A stretch of DNA of 64,000 nt from positions 1 to 64,000 of the forward strand of contig NZ_MTBG01000005.1 of NCBI RefSeq assembly GCF_002119405.1, read 5' to 3'. The notes under the pieces were generated by a model. That model ran no database searches. It had not been told where the DNA came from and saw only the letters and a list, made by a program, of their open reading frames with translations. The stretch is from Pseudoruegeria sp. SK021. GTDB taxonomy: Bacteria; Pseudomonadota; Alphaproteobacteria; Rhodobacterales; Rhodobacteraceae. A program made the translations under genes and the position numbers. Shown in pieces: positions 1-8,526 of this stretch (position 1 is its first letter; each line of letters starts with the position of its first letter).

Positions 1-1
1 G

Positions 2-127
2 CTGGCGGTGGCGGTGGTGCTGACCTATGCCATCGACCGCATATCGCGGCACCTGCGTCAGCGGATGCGGCTGGACGGCGGCCAACCTTTGGTCTGGGAA
101 ACCGAGGAGGCCCGCCGAGGCTGCTAG
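2..127 (+). CDS. C-terminal end of an ABC-type permease (partial)
   Basis: The reading frame is open from the window edge and ends at TAG, giving 41 residues. It starts with a hydrophobic stretch (LAVAVVLTYAIDRIS) followed by a basic tail (RHLRQRMR). That hydrophobic-then-basic ending is typical of the last membrane segment of ABC importer permeases, and the TYAIDRISRHLR pattern recalls the end of PhnE-type phosphonate permeases. This is a family resemblance from memory over a very short piece, so the substrate is open. Its stop forms a CTAG shared with the stop of the convergent minus-strand small frame. Confidence 0.4.
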   Translation: MAVAVVLTYAIDRISRHLRQRMRLDGGQPLVWETEEARRGC

Positions 128-315
128 GTGGTGGGTATCCGACTATGGCCAGAGCCGCAGCCATCCTTGCGGCGCATGGACAGGGCGGCACTGGGTCGGA
201 TGGCAGCGCACAGCGCAATCAGGCGGTCCAGCATCTGCCCGGTCGGCACTGGACGGATCCAATGCCAAAACCGGCTGGGGCGGATCGAGATCATCTCGTC
301 GCCACTTTGGCTCAC
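124..315 (-). CDS. Possible small coupled ORF, 63 aa, unknown
   Basis: A GTG codon overlaps the TGA stop of the upstream ATPase gene as GTGA, the same coupling used by real genes in this window. The product would be 63 residues, with a mildly hydrophobic middle and a Gly/Cys-containing tail, and resembles no family I recognise. Its stop lies within the CTAG that also ends the convergent permease. It could equally be a chance frame in high-G+C DNA; otherwise the stretch between the two genes holds nothing I can see. Confidence 0.2.
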   Translation of the reverse strand: MSQSGDEMISIRPSRFWHWIRPVPTGQMLDRLIALCAAIRPSAALSMRRKDGCGSGHSRIPTT

Positions 316-1373
316 ACCGCGTCGCGCGGCAGACGCAGGCCCGTTTCGGCGTCGAACAGATGGGTGTCAGCCGGGTCCACATTCAGCGTCAGCCGCGATC
401 CGGGCAGGGCCAAAACCCGTTCCCGGAAGGTGCCAAACACGTTTTGACCGGCAATACGCATGGTCACCTGCGTTTCAGACCCCATCGGCTCAACCACAAC
501 CACCTCGGCCTCGATACCGCCGTCTGCCGCAAGGGTGAAATGCTCAGGACGAATGCCATACACAAGATCGCGCCCTTCTGCGGCCCCCGGCGGGACCGGA
601 AGCCGTGCGTCACCGGCCACGAAATGATCGCCGTCCACCCGGCCTTTGATGAAATTCATCGATGGCGACCCAATGAAGGCGGCGACAAACTGATTGACCG
701 GATTGTCGTACAAGTCCAGCGGCGTGCCGATCTGTTCGATATGACCACCATTCAGCACGACAATCTTGTCGGCCATTGTCATCGCCTCGACCTGATCATG
801 GGTGACGTAAAGCGTTGTCGTCTTCAGCTTTTGATGCAAGGCCTTGATCTCGCCGCGCATGACGACCCGCAGCTTTGCATCAAGGTTCGACAAGGGCTCG
901 TCGAACAAAAAGACTTTCGGATTGCGCACAATGGCCCGCCCCATAGCGACCCGCTGGCGCTGTCCGCCCGACAACTGTCCCGGGCGCCGGCCAAGATACT
1001 CTGCCAGCCCAAGAATGCCTGCAGCCCAATCGACCCGTTCTTTGATTTCAGCCGTGCTCGCCCCGCGATGCAGAAGCGAGAATCCCATGTTTTCTTCGAC
1101 GGTCATATGGGGATAAAGCGCATAATTCTGGAACACCATCGCGATGTCACGATGTTTCGGCTCCAGATCATTCACGACCAGATCCCCGATGGCGATCTCA
1201 CCATCTGAGATCGTCTCCAACCCGGCCAGCATCCGCAGCAAGGTGGATTTGCCACAACCCGACGGTCCAACAAGCACGACGAATTCACCGTCGGCAATGT
1301 CAATATCCACGCCATGGATCACCTTAACGGCGCCGTAAGATTTCTTGACGTTTGAAAAAGTTACAGGAGCCAT
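312..1373 (-). CDS. CUT1 sugar ABC importer, ATP-binding subunit (MalK/UgpC type)
   Basis: This cytoplasmic ATPase powers import by the permease pair encoded just upstream. At 353 residues it has the usual family length. Walker A (GPSGCGKST) lies at 36-44, the signature LSGGQ at 134-138 and Walker B (VFLFDEP) at 154-160. A C-terminal TOBE/OB extension of about 110 residues is expected for MalK/UgpC ATPases and is consistent with the length. It is the last clear gene of the LacI-led operon and starts 2 bases after the preceding permease stop. The transported sugar cannot be read from the ATPase. Confidence 0.93.
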   Translation of the reverse strand: MAPVTFSNVKKSYGAVKVIHGVDIDIADGEFVVLVGPSGCGKSTLLRMLAGLETISDGEIAIGDLVVNDLEPKHRDIAMVFQNYALYPHMTVEENMGFSLLHRGASTAEIKERVDWAAGILGLAEYLGRRPGQLSGGQRQRVAMGRAIVRNPKVFLFDEPLSNLDAKLRVVMRGEIKALHQKLKTTTLYVTHDQVEAMTMADKIVVLNGGHIEQIGTPLDLYDNPVNQFVAAFIGSPSMNFIKGRVDGDHFVAGDARLPVPPGAAEGRDLVYGIRPEHFTLAADGGIEAEVVVVEPMGSETQVTMRIAGQNVFGTFRERVLALPGSRLTLNVDPADTHLFDAETGLRLPRDAV

Positions 1374-1375
1374 CG

Positions 1376-2218
1376 TTAACCCTTCAGTCCGGTATGGGCC
1401 AGTCCTTCAACGAACTGACGCTGGGCAATTACAAAGACGATCAGAACCGGCAAGGCGGTCATCGTCGCGGCGGCCAGTTGGATGTTCCACATCGCGCCGC
1501 CATAGGCATCGGTGAACTGAGTCAAAGCCTGTGGCAGGGTGAATTTCTCTGGCGAGGACAAAAACACAATCGGTTCCAGATACAGGTTCCACGAATGCAG
1601 GAAGGTGAAAATCGCGACCGCACCCAGTGCCGGCTTCGATAAGGGCAACGCAATCGTCCAAAAGATCTTGAACCGGCCCAACCCGTCGACCCGTGCCGCT
1701 TCTTCCAGTTCTTTTGGCAGCGCGATGAAGAACTGCCGCATGATAAAAGTGGCAAACACGGACGGGGCGCCAAAGACCGGCACCAAGATCAACGGCCAGT
1801 GCGTGTTGATCATGTCCCAACTCAGAAACAGCCGGAACAACGGCACAATCGTCACCTCGGATGGGATCAGCAACCCGATCAGCACCACCATGAACAGCGT
1901 GTTCGCGAACGGAAAATCGATCCGCGCAAACGCGTAGCCGGCCATGGAGGAAAAGATCAGGGTGCCACCCGTCACGATTGCAGCGATATACGCCGAGTTC
2001 CAGTATTGCTTGGCGAAGGGCTGCAATTCAAACGCCTGCCCATAGGTCGAGAAATCAAATCGGCTTGGGATGATTTCAGGCGGGAAAGCAAAGATATCCG
2101 AGATCGGCTTCACTGAAGAGGTCACCATCCACCATGTCGGAAAAACGAACGGGACCAAAAGGATCAGCATCAGCCCATAGAGGGCGATTTTCATGCGCGG
2201 CGAGAGGTCAGTTTTCAT
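1376..2218 (-). CDS. CUT1 carbohydrate ABC permease (MalG type)
   Basis: This 280-residue inner-membrane permease has about six hydrophobic segments, the first at residues 10-30. The cytoplasmic EAA loop, which docks on the ATPase, is at 171-191 (LEEAARVDG...LPLSKP). It overlaps the stop of the MalF-type partner by 11 bases, so the two are probably translationally coupled. Length and loop fit the MalG/UgpE side of CUT1 importers. The ATG start is kept because it gives the normal short basic N-terminus before the first membrane segment. Confidence 0.93.
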   Translation of the reverse strand: MKTDLSPRMKIALYGLMLILLVPFVFPTWWMVTSSVKPISDIFAFPPEIIPSRFDFSTYGQAFELQPFAKQYWNSAYIAAIVTGGTLIFSSMAGYAFARIDFPFANTLFMVVLIGLLIPSEVTIVPLFRLFLSWDMINTHWPLILVPVFGAPSVFATFIMRQFFIALPKELEEAARVDGLGRFKIFWTIALPLSKPALGAVAIFTFLHSWNLYLEPIVFLSSPEKFTLPQALTQFTDAYGGAMWNIQLAAATMTALPVLIVFVIAQRQFVEGLAHTGLKG

Positions 2219-3137
2219 AGAATACGATCCTTTTGCGCATCTGCCATTGCAGGAATGTCAGGGCCGCGACGATCACGAACAGCAAGATCGACAACGTTGC
2301 GCCGTAGCCGAAATTGTGGAACTCGAACGCCTGCTGATAAAGGTAATAGACCAGTACTGTGGTCGACATGCCCGGTCCGCCTTGGGTCAGCACCGCGATC
2401 TGTGCGAAGACTTGCAGCGAACCGACAATGGTGATGATTGAGGTCAGCATCACCGTTGGGCTGATCATCGGCAGGGTAATGCGGCGGAACTGTCGGAATG
2501 CCGGAATGCCATCGACCCGGGCGGCTTCGTACAGCTCTTTTGGCACACCTTGCAAGGCAGCAAGGAACAGGATCATGTTCAGGCCGACGTTCTTAAACAC
2601 CTGCACCACAACCACCGCGATCATTGCCGTGGTCGGGTGGCGCAGCCAATTGGGGCCTTCAATGCCGAAGTGGTCGAGAATGCCGTTCAGGCCGCCATTG
2701 TTCTGCAGCAAGAAGCTCCAGACGATGGTCCATGCCACCAGCGACACGACCACCGGAGAGAAGAACAGCGTGCGGAACACTGTGATCCCGCGCAATTTCT
2801 GGTTCAGAAGCACCGCTAGCAACAGCGCCAACGACATGTTGAACACTACCAGAAAGATCGAGAAAATCGCAGTCGCGATCAGAACTTCTGGTAGGCCCGG
2901 ATCACTTAGCAGCCGGTGATAGTTTTCAAGGCCTTTAAAGCGAAACGTTTGGGCCAACACGTTCCACTCATGCAGGGAATACCAAAACACAAGCAGCAAC
3001 GGCACCAGCACGAAGACGGCAATGCCGATGGCCTGCGGGGCGACAAACACATACCCGGCAAGACTGTCGCGACGCGCCATCGTCCAGTAGGGGCGCTTTC
3101 GGCGCGATAGTTCAGATGGAGAAGCCACGACAGTCAT
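2208..3137 (-). CDS. CUT1 carbohydrate ABC permease (MalF type)
   Basis: The second permease of the importer has 309 residues. A cytoplasmic N-terminal tail of about 25 residues precedes the first membrane segment at 28-52, and the EAA loop is at 201-222 (ELYEAARVDG...LPM). A strong GGGAG-like ribosome site precedes the ATG. It follows the solute-binding protein gene by 18 bases and overlaps the MalG-type gene. Such proteins form the heterodimeric channel with MalG-type subunits. Confidence 0.93.
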   Translation of the reverse strand: MTVVASPSELSRRKRPYWTMARRDSLAGYVFVAPQAIGIAVFVLVPLLLVFWYSLHEWNVLAQTFRFKGLENYHRLLSDPGLPEVLIATAIFSIFLVVFNMSLALLLAVLLNQKLRGITVFRTLFFSPVVVSLVAWTIVWSFLLQNNGGLNGILDHFGIEGPNWLRHPTTAMIAVVVVQVFKNVGLNMILFLAALQGVPKELYEAARVDGIPAFRQFRRITLPMISPTVMLTSIITIVGSLQVFAQIAVLTQGGPGMSTTVLVYYLYQQAFEFHNFGYGATLSILLFVIVAALTFLQWQMRKRIVFYEN

Positions 3138-3155
3138 GATGCTTGGGTCTCCCTT

Positions 3156-4400
3156 TTACAGCAGCGGCTGAATGCGCTGACACACATTGCTAAGCACGGC
3201 GGCAACATCAGCGTCCGGCTGCCACAGCGAATCCAGTTCGGCCCGCACGACCTGCTGAATTTCGGAATACCCCTCATGGACCGGCAGAACCTCGCCGCGC
3301 GTGATCCCATCGACTACCACGCTGTCGATCATTTCCGAGGTCAGCAGCGGGTTGGTCGCGCCCAGCGTTTCCGCGTTTAACAAGCTTGCCCGCACTGGCG
3401 GAAAGAACTGCGCCAGCTTTGCGCTGTTTTCCGGGTTGGTCATATGGGCCAGAAACGCGACCGCCAGATCAACATTATCGCCGCGCTGGAAGGCGCCAAT
3501 GGCGGCCTGCCCGATCACCGCATAATCGCCCGCCTGGCCGGTCGGAAGCGGGACCAGATCCCAATCGAACGCATCGTCGCCAGTTGGCAACAGCGATGCC
3601 CGCGAAATCTGCGTGATTGACATTGCCGCATCACCCGCAAAGAAATCGACGCTTTCACCCGGTCCCGGTGTGGCGCCGGTTTCAAAGATCGCGTCGTGAA
3701 TAAAGGTCATCGCATCGACCATCTGCGGCTCATCAAAGGTACAGGTCGCGCCATCCGCGCTCCAGGGGGCAGCATCCCATCCGCGCCAGATCGCGGCCAA
3801 GTTCTGCCAAGTCTGGAAGTTGAAATCCCGGACAATGATGCCCTCACTGTCGGCAGCGGCAACTTTCGCGGCCACATCAATCGCGTTGTCCCAAGTCCAT
3901 TCTCCGGCGGCGATCAGGTCAGCCGGGGTCGGCGCACCTGCGGCCCGGATCAGATCATTGTTGGCGAAGATCGCCAGCGGCGACGTCGAGAATGGAATTG
4001 CGTACAGTTCGCCGTCCAACCGCCACAATTCAGTCGGCTTGGCGAGAATGTCGTCATAGTCGAAGCCGTCTGCGGCCATGAAGCCATCGTTCAGAGGGGC
4101 CAGCACGCCGGAATTGACGAAATCTGCCGCCGTGCGTTCCAGAATCCATGCCAGATCGGGTGGATTGCCACCTGCAATCTGCGTGGTCAGCGTGGTGGTG
4201 TAGCTGCTGAATGGCAACGATTCATAGGTGATGCTGACACCCGGATGGGTCGCCGTGAAACTATCGGCGATGTCATTGAACAGCGTCAGATGGGCTTCAT
4301 TCGCGCTCCAGATGGTCATACGCAACTCTTGCGCAGACACAGCCCCCGCAAGCGCCGTGGTCATTGCCAAAGTGGCGCCGATTGTCGTGAACCTTGTCAT
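3156..4400 (-). CDS. Extracellular solute-binding protein, CUT1 family
   Basis: This periplasmic sugar receptor of the importer has 414 residues. A Sec signal peptide covers about residues 1-23 (basic MTR, hydrophobic core, VSA cleavage site). The mature part begins with the strand pattern ELRMTIWSANEAH, usual in family-1 solute-binding proteins. The ATG follows a very good ribosome site (GGGAGGAG). It lies between the FAD oxidoreductase and permease genes in one operon. The ligand is unknown; the neighbouring oxidoreductase may act on it. Confidence 0.92.
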   Translation of the reverse strand: MTRFTTIGATLAMTTALAGAVSAQELRMTIWSANEAHLTLFNDIADSFTATHPGVSITYESLPFSSYTTTLTTQIAGGNPPDLAWILERTAADFVNSGVLAPLNDGFMAADGFDYDDILAKPTELWRLDGELYAIPFSTSPLAIFANNDLIRAAGAPTPADLIAAGEWTWDNAIDVAAKVAAADSEGIIVRDFNFQTWQNLAAIWRGWDAAPWSADGATCTFDEPQMVDAMTFIHDAIFETGATPGPGESVDFFAGDAAMSITQISRASLLPTGDDAFDWDLVPLPTGQAGDYAVIGQAAIGAFQRGDNVDLAVAFLAHMTNPENSAKLAQFFPPVRASLLNAETLGATNPLLTSEMIDSVVVDGITRGEVLPVHEGYSEIQQVVRAELDSLWQPDADVAAVLSNVCQRIQPLL

Positions 4401-4439
4401 TTAGGTCTCCTCCCTTGAGTCAAACGTCTGGTTCGTGGA

Positions 4440-6050
4440 TCAGTAGCCGCGCACATCCGGCCAGCGGATATCGACGCCGTGCCGGTACAGCAGGTCTTGG
4501 AAATCGCTCAGCCGGCGATCCTCGGCCTGCACTGCATGCGGTTCGGTGTTGGTGTTCAGGCAATGCGCGGCCAACAGCCCGGCGACCTCGCCAATATTCC
4601 ATTCGACCGGATGCAATCGGTAACACCCGTTGGTGATATGGGTCGTCCCGATGTTCTTACCAGCGGGCAGCAGGTTCGACCGACCCACGGGCAACAACGC
4701 CCCCAGCGGGATCTCGAACGGGCAAGATGGCACATCGATATAGTTGTCGCCCCCGGTCGAGGGGTGCAGGTCAACCCGGTACATGCCGGTGCCGATGCTA
4801 TCGCGGTAGGACACAGCCCCGGCGTCGCCGCGCACCGAATAGGACAGGTCTTGCTCGACGATCGTGGTGACAGCCTTGATACGGCGGCTTTCGCGAATAT
4901 AGGGGGCCATCGACAACCCATGATCCGTGCCGGTGACATCGCCGCGCAAACGCAGACCTTGGAACCCCTGCCCGCCATCTTCGCGCGGCGCCTCGGTTTG
5001 TAGCCAGTAGAAGACGGAATAAGACAGTTCAGCCGCCCGCGCGATCCGGGCGTCATATTCTTCCTTGGTGCAATCAATGATCGGCTCTTCAAAATAGTCG
5101 ATCATCGGCCAGTTCACGAGGCAAACGTCCGAGGCATAGGCACCGGACACAAAGTTCTCGCGGGCTGCGATGCGGCGGAAGGTCCAAAGGTTGCCGTCGC
5201 CCGGATTGCGGCGTTGGTCGGCATCGACAAGCAACGGATTGTCGCCCGGATTGGGTGTAAAGCTACGGGTTGCGGTTTCCAGCGTGCGCGGGTTCGGAGA
5301 CTTGAACCCGATCAACGGCCCGCCCCAGAAATCTGGCTGCACCGCGCGCCAGTAGTCATAGTTTTTCGGCTTGTCTATGACGTGATTGCCGTCGACGTGG
5401 TCCACGGCGAAACAAATCGACACCGCTTGCTGGTTTTGCGGCTGCGCCTCAGTTGGGGCACTGGGCTCACCTGTTTGCGCCTGACTTTCAAAGCCGGTGA
5501 CATAGTCGGTTCCAGTCAGTGGCAGCAGATCGCCAAGCTCAGTCGCGTCGATGACAAAAGCTGCCGAAATCTGCACATCGGCCCCGGTCCGAACATGGCG
5601 CACTGTGACCGCCGAAACCCGGTCGCCGTCCATTTCAGCCGCAACCGGTTCATAGGGCTTGAGCAACTGAAGCTTACCAGCGCCGATATAGGGCATCAGC
5701 AAAGCTTCCATCACCGCCGCAGGCACCCGAGGCTCAACACAGAGACGGCTGACCCACCCGGCCCCGGGATTGAGGTCGCCCCATTGGCGCGCCGCTTCGG
5801 TCAGCGGGTAATGGTCACGATAAAACTGTCGGATTGACGTCCGCAAGTCGCGGTAGGTGCGACTGCCGCCGAATTGTTCGATCCACGAATGTTCGTCCGA
5901 CGGAACGGCTTGGCTGGTCAACTGTCCACCGATCCAATCAAAGGCTTCGGTTAGCACAACACTACGGCCAGATCTTAGCGCAGCAAGCGCCGCTGCGACG
6001 CCACCGACGCCTCCGCCGATGACTGCAATATCCGTTTTGAATTCTTTCAC
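4440..6050 (-). CDS. FAD-dependent oxidoreductase (FAD_oxidored family)
   Basis: The predicted flavoprotein has 536 residues. The Rossmann dinucleotide motif GGGVGG is at 12-17 and an acidic residue ends the second strand (VVLTEA), as in FAD-binding folds. The following GGQLTSQ segment and overall length suit the FAD_oxidored group, whose members often sit in sugar-uptake operons and whose substrates are mostly unknown. It has no signal peptide, so it should be cytoplasmic. The start is GTG, overlapping the LacI-family gene stop as GTGA, which implies coupled translation with the regulator. Oxidation of the imported sugar or a derivative is an inference from context. Confidence 0.8.
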   Translation of the reverse strand: MKEFKTDIAVIGGGVGGVAAALAALRSGRSVVLTEAFDWIGGQLTSQAVPSDEHSWIEQFGGSRTYRDLRTSIRQFYRDHYPLTEAARQWGDLNPGAGWVSRLCVEPRVPAAVMEALLMPYIGAGKLQLLKPYEPVAAEMDGDRVSAVTVRHVRTGADVQISAAFVIDATELGDLLPLTGTDYVTGFESQAQTGEPSAPTEAQPQNQQAVSICFAVDHVDGNHVIDKPKNYDYWRAVQPDFWGGPLIGFKSPNPRTLETATRSFTPNPGDNPLLVDADQRRNPGDGNLWTFRRIAARENFVSGAYASDVCLVNWPMIDYFEEPIIDCTKEEYDARIARAAELSYSVFYWLQTEAPREDGGQGFQGLRLRGDVTGTDHGLSMAPYIRESRRIKAVTTIVEQDLSYSVRGDAGAVSYRDSIGTGMYRVDLHPSTGGDNYIDVPSCPFEIPLGALLPVGRSNLLPAGKNIGTTHITNGCYRLHPVEWNIGEVAGLLAAHCLNTNTEPHAVQAEDRRLSDFQDLLYRHGVDIRWPDVRGY

Positions 6051-7084
6051 GTTACACTCGTTTCTTTATTAATTCCAAGGGTTTCTCCATCAATAAGCGC
6101 ACAGGACAGCAGCGTTTGTTTGGCGTGCTCCTGACCTTCAAGCCAAGAAATCAGCGCCAGCGCAGCTTTTCGGGCCATTTCCTCGCGGGGGATTGAATAG
6201 GTGGTAAAGCGGGTGCCGGTATCATCAGGGCGGATATGGCTGCCCAGCACGACGATGGAGATATCGCCCGGGACGTTCAGCCCGGCTGCGGTGGCGGCCC
6301 GCTTGAACGGGATCGCATCGGCAAGCTCAATGAAAAAGACGACAGTTGCGCGAGATATGCGCACCTCATCAACCAAGCGATCGGACGCAAGCCCAACCTC
6401 GTCGACATGCAAAACAAGCTGGTCACCTTCGGCAAGCCCCGCACCGAACCCGGCCCAACGGTCAGCGATGGATTCCGCGCCATCGCTTTGCCCAACATAC
6501 GCGAATTTCCGGTGACCCAACGACCGTGCGCGGTCAACCAACGCCCGTGTTGCCGCCGTGTAATCGGCCCCAACATAGGGGACGGGGCCACCAGCGTCGT
6601 CACGGCGCCCGATGGCAACAAAGGCGAAATCGTCTTTCACCATCAGGGCCAATTCATCCGCGTCGAATTTCCGCCCCAGCAGAATACAGCCGTCGGCAAT
6701 GCGGAGGCGGCTGGTCTTTCCGAATATCCGCTTGCTGCCGTCGGCTTCCTTTCCGGCAGAGGTCATCAACAACAGATCATAGCCCCGCTCTTGCGCGGCG
6801 GCTTCAATGCCAAACAACAATGGCGCAAAGAAATCGGCCTGCGCCTGCGGAAATGCCGGCTCATAGGTAAACACGCCAAGAATATTGTTGCGACCATTGA
6901 CCATACGGCGCGCCACCGGATCGGCCACATAGCCGGTATCTGCGATCACTTGTTGAATGCGCTGGCGCGTCTCTTCGGGAATGCGCTGACTGCCCTGCGC
7001 CCCACCATTTAGCACAAGCGACACCGTTGCCTGACTGACGCCAGCCCGCTTCGCAATCTCTTTTTGGGTCAGTCTTCGGGCCAT
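6047..7084 (-). CDS. LacI-family transcriptional regulator
   Basis: The 345-residue protein starts with the classic LacI helix-turn-helix (TQKEIAKRAGVSQATVSLVLNG, residues 6-27) and hinge. A periplasmic-binding-protein-like effector domain covers roughly 62-340. It is the first gene of the operon containing the FAD oxidoreductase and the first CUT1 importer. Two operator-like sequences lie directly upstream, so autoregulation and control of the whole operon by the imported sugar or a metabolite is likely. The effector itself cannot be deduced. Confidence 0.93.
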   Translation of the reverse strand: MARRLTQKEIAKRAGVSQATVSLVLNGGAQGSQRIPEETRQRIQQVIADTGYVADPVARRMVNGRNNILGVFTYEPAFPQAQADFFAPLLFGIEAAAQERGYDLLLMTSAGKEADGSKRIFGKTSRLRIADGCILLGRKFDADELALMVKDDFAFVAIGRRDDAGGPVPYVGADYTAATRALVDRARSLGHRKFAYVGQSDGAESIADRWAGFGAGLAEGDQLVLHVDEVGLASDRLVDEVRISRATVVFFIELADAIPFKRAATAAGLNVPGDISIVVLGSHIRPDDTGTRFTTYSIPREEMARKAALALISWLEGQEHAKQTLLSCALIDGETLGINKETSVT

Positions 7085-7095
7085 GCGCGCCTCAG

Positions 7096-7123
7096 TTATA
7101 CGTATTAGCAGTTATACGTATAA
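7096..7123. promoter_or_regulatory. Tandem LacI-type operators
   Basis: TTATACGTATAA at 7112-7123 is a perfect 12-base palindrome with a central CG, the usual LacI-family feature. A near copy, TTATACGTATTA, lies at 7096-7107, centred 16 bases away. Both lie 12-39 bases before the LacI-family ATG, a position that fits autorepression. That this regulator binds them is inferred from position and symmetry. Confidence 0.65.
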
Positions 7124-7210
7124 GCAGCGTGATGGCTTATGTCAACAGGATGCCAACAGCAGGTGAAATTGCGGCGTTGGTTCAGCGCTTTGCATGCCAA
7201 AACGCTATCA

Positions 7211-7236
7211 GCCCGTGGCCCAATTGGGTCACGGGC
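7211..7236. other. Inverted repeat (possible terminator hairpin)
   Basis: GCCCGTGGCCCAATTGGGTCACGGGC is a long inverted repeat with one mismatched pair. It lies between the end of the dehydratase gene at 7363 and the LacI operators, so minus-strand transcripts of the large upstream operon would carry it. There is no clear run of T after it. Confidence 0.4.
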
Positions 7237-7286
7237 GACGGACAATCTGGATTCAGTCTTTGCCTAAAATCCTGCACAAGACTGTA

Positions 7287-7316
7287 GGGCCGGTGACCGC
7301 AAACGGTCACCGGCCC
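7287..7316 (-). terminator. Strong hairpin after the dehydratase operon
   Basis: GGGCCGGTGACCG and CGGTCACCGGCCC form a perfect 13-pair stem around a four-base loop, about 47 bases beyond the dehydratase stop on the minus strand. Strength and position suit a transcription stop, although no T-run follows. It may instead protect the 3' end of the message. Confidence 0.55.
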
Positions 7317-7362
7317 CGCCAGTCAACGGGCCGTCTTCATTGGGCCGAAATCGCGATGGGTA

Positions 7363-8526
7363 CTATTGGATCGCGTATTTCTTGATGAAAGCGAGGTCCG
7401 GTTCGACCCCCAGTCCCGGAGCAGTGGGAATGGCCACCCTACCGCCATTGCGCGCGACCTGCGCCTGAATGTCGAGAGGCTCGGTCAGAAGGTGATCGCG
7501 GAACCGGTTCTCGGTGGTGTCAAATTCCAGCATCGGCTCCCACGGATTGAGCCCACCGGGCATGGGCGGCATCGCGGCAAGAAGTTGCAGGTTGGTGGCC
7601 ACCGCGATGGCGCTGCCCCAGACATGGTTAATGACCGGGGTGAAATGGGCATGGGCCAGTGCCAGCACCCGCAGATATTCGGTGATCCCGCCAAGGGCGC
7701 AGACTTCGGGCTGGGCGATGTCGATCCCGCGATTTTCCAGAATTTGCCGCCAGCCCCAGCGCGTAAATTCTGCTTCGCCGCCCGAGATATTCACCCGCAA
7801 ACCGGCGCGCAATTCGCGGTAGCCGTCCAGATCTTCTGGCGCGATCGGCTCTTCAAACCAATAGGCGCCCAGTTCTTCCAACGCCCGCCCGACATAGAAT
7901 GCGTCTGAGGTGGTGTAGCAGTGGTTCGCGTCCACCATGAAACGCGCTTCGCCCACGCCCCGCGCCACCGCTTCGCAAAGCCGGACGTCGGCCTTGGGCC
8001 CAAGGCCGGTCTTCATCTTGGTCGCGCTAAAGCCCATGCCGATGATCGCCGCAGCCTCGTCGGTGAACCGCGCGATGTGATCGTCGACGCTTTCCCGCTT
8101 CAACATCATGCCATAGCCATAGGCGGTCACTCCGGTCCGATGCGCGCCACCAATCAGCTTGTGAATCGGCAGACCCACGGCCTTTCCCGCGATGTCCCAA
8201 AGGGCGATATCGACCCCAGACAGCGATTGGATCGGCATCCCCTTCTGGCCGTGATCACGCAACAGATTATAGACCTTGTGCCAGATCACATCGCGGTCAA
8301 GCGGGTCCATCCCGATCACCATGGGCGCGATCACCCGCTCAACGATGGTCTTATTGGCCAAGGCGACATTGCCGGGACCAAAACATTCGCCCCAACCGGT
8401 CAGGCCCTCATCGGTGCTGACTTCGACCAAATGGGCGGTGCGCTTGGCGTAGAATTGCTGGGAATAGCCAAGCTCTTCGGGCATGTCGCATTGCAGGACA
8501 TGGCTGCGGATAGCGGTAATTTTCAT
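7363..8526 (-). CDS. Enolase-superfamily sugar-acid dehydratase (mandelate racemase group)
   Basis: The enzyme is expected to take a proton from C2 of an aldonate and lose water, giving a 2-keto-3-deoxy acid. With the ATG at 8526 it has 387 residues. The superfamily residues are visible: K170-x-K172, metal ligands D199, E225 and E251, and catalytic H301 in NHVWGS. The start is chosen because it overlaps the aldehyde dehydrogenase stop as ATGA and gives the usual MKITAIRS beginning; a longer frame to 8592 lacks that support. It probably acts after the GMC oxidoreductase and aldehyde dehydrogenase in the same operon. The substrate is not known. Confidence 0.88.
   Translation of the reverse strand: MKITAIRSHVLQCDMPEELGYSQQFYAKRTAHLVEVSTDEGLTGWGECFGPGNVALANKTIVERVIAPMVIGMDPLDRDVIWHKVYNLLRDHGQKGMPIQSLSGVDIALWDIAGKAVGLPIHKLIGGAHRTGVTAYGYGMMLKRESVDDHIARFTDEAAAIIGMGFSATKMKTGLGPKADVRLCEAVARGVGEARFMVDANHCYTTSDAFYVGRALEELGAYWFEEPIAPEDLDGYRELRAGLRVNISGGEAEFTRWGWRQILENRGIDIAQPEVCALGGITEYLRVLALAHAHFTPVINHVWGSAIAVATNLQLLAAMPPMPGGLNPWEPMLEFDTTENRFRDHLLTEPLDIQAQVARNGGRVAIPTAPGLGVEPDLAFIKKYAIQ

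Noticed and set aside
27-1208. Long plus-strand open frame of 393 codons
   Set aside because: It lies antisense to the clear CUT1 ATPase gene and has no recognisable domain; long antisense frames are expected in high-G+C coding DNA.
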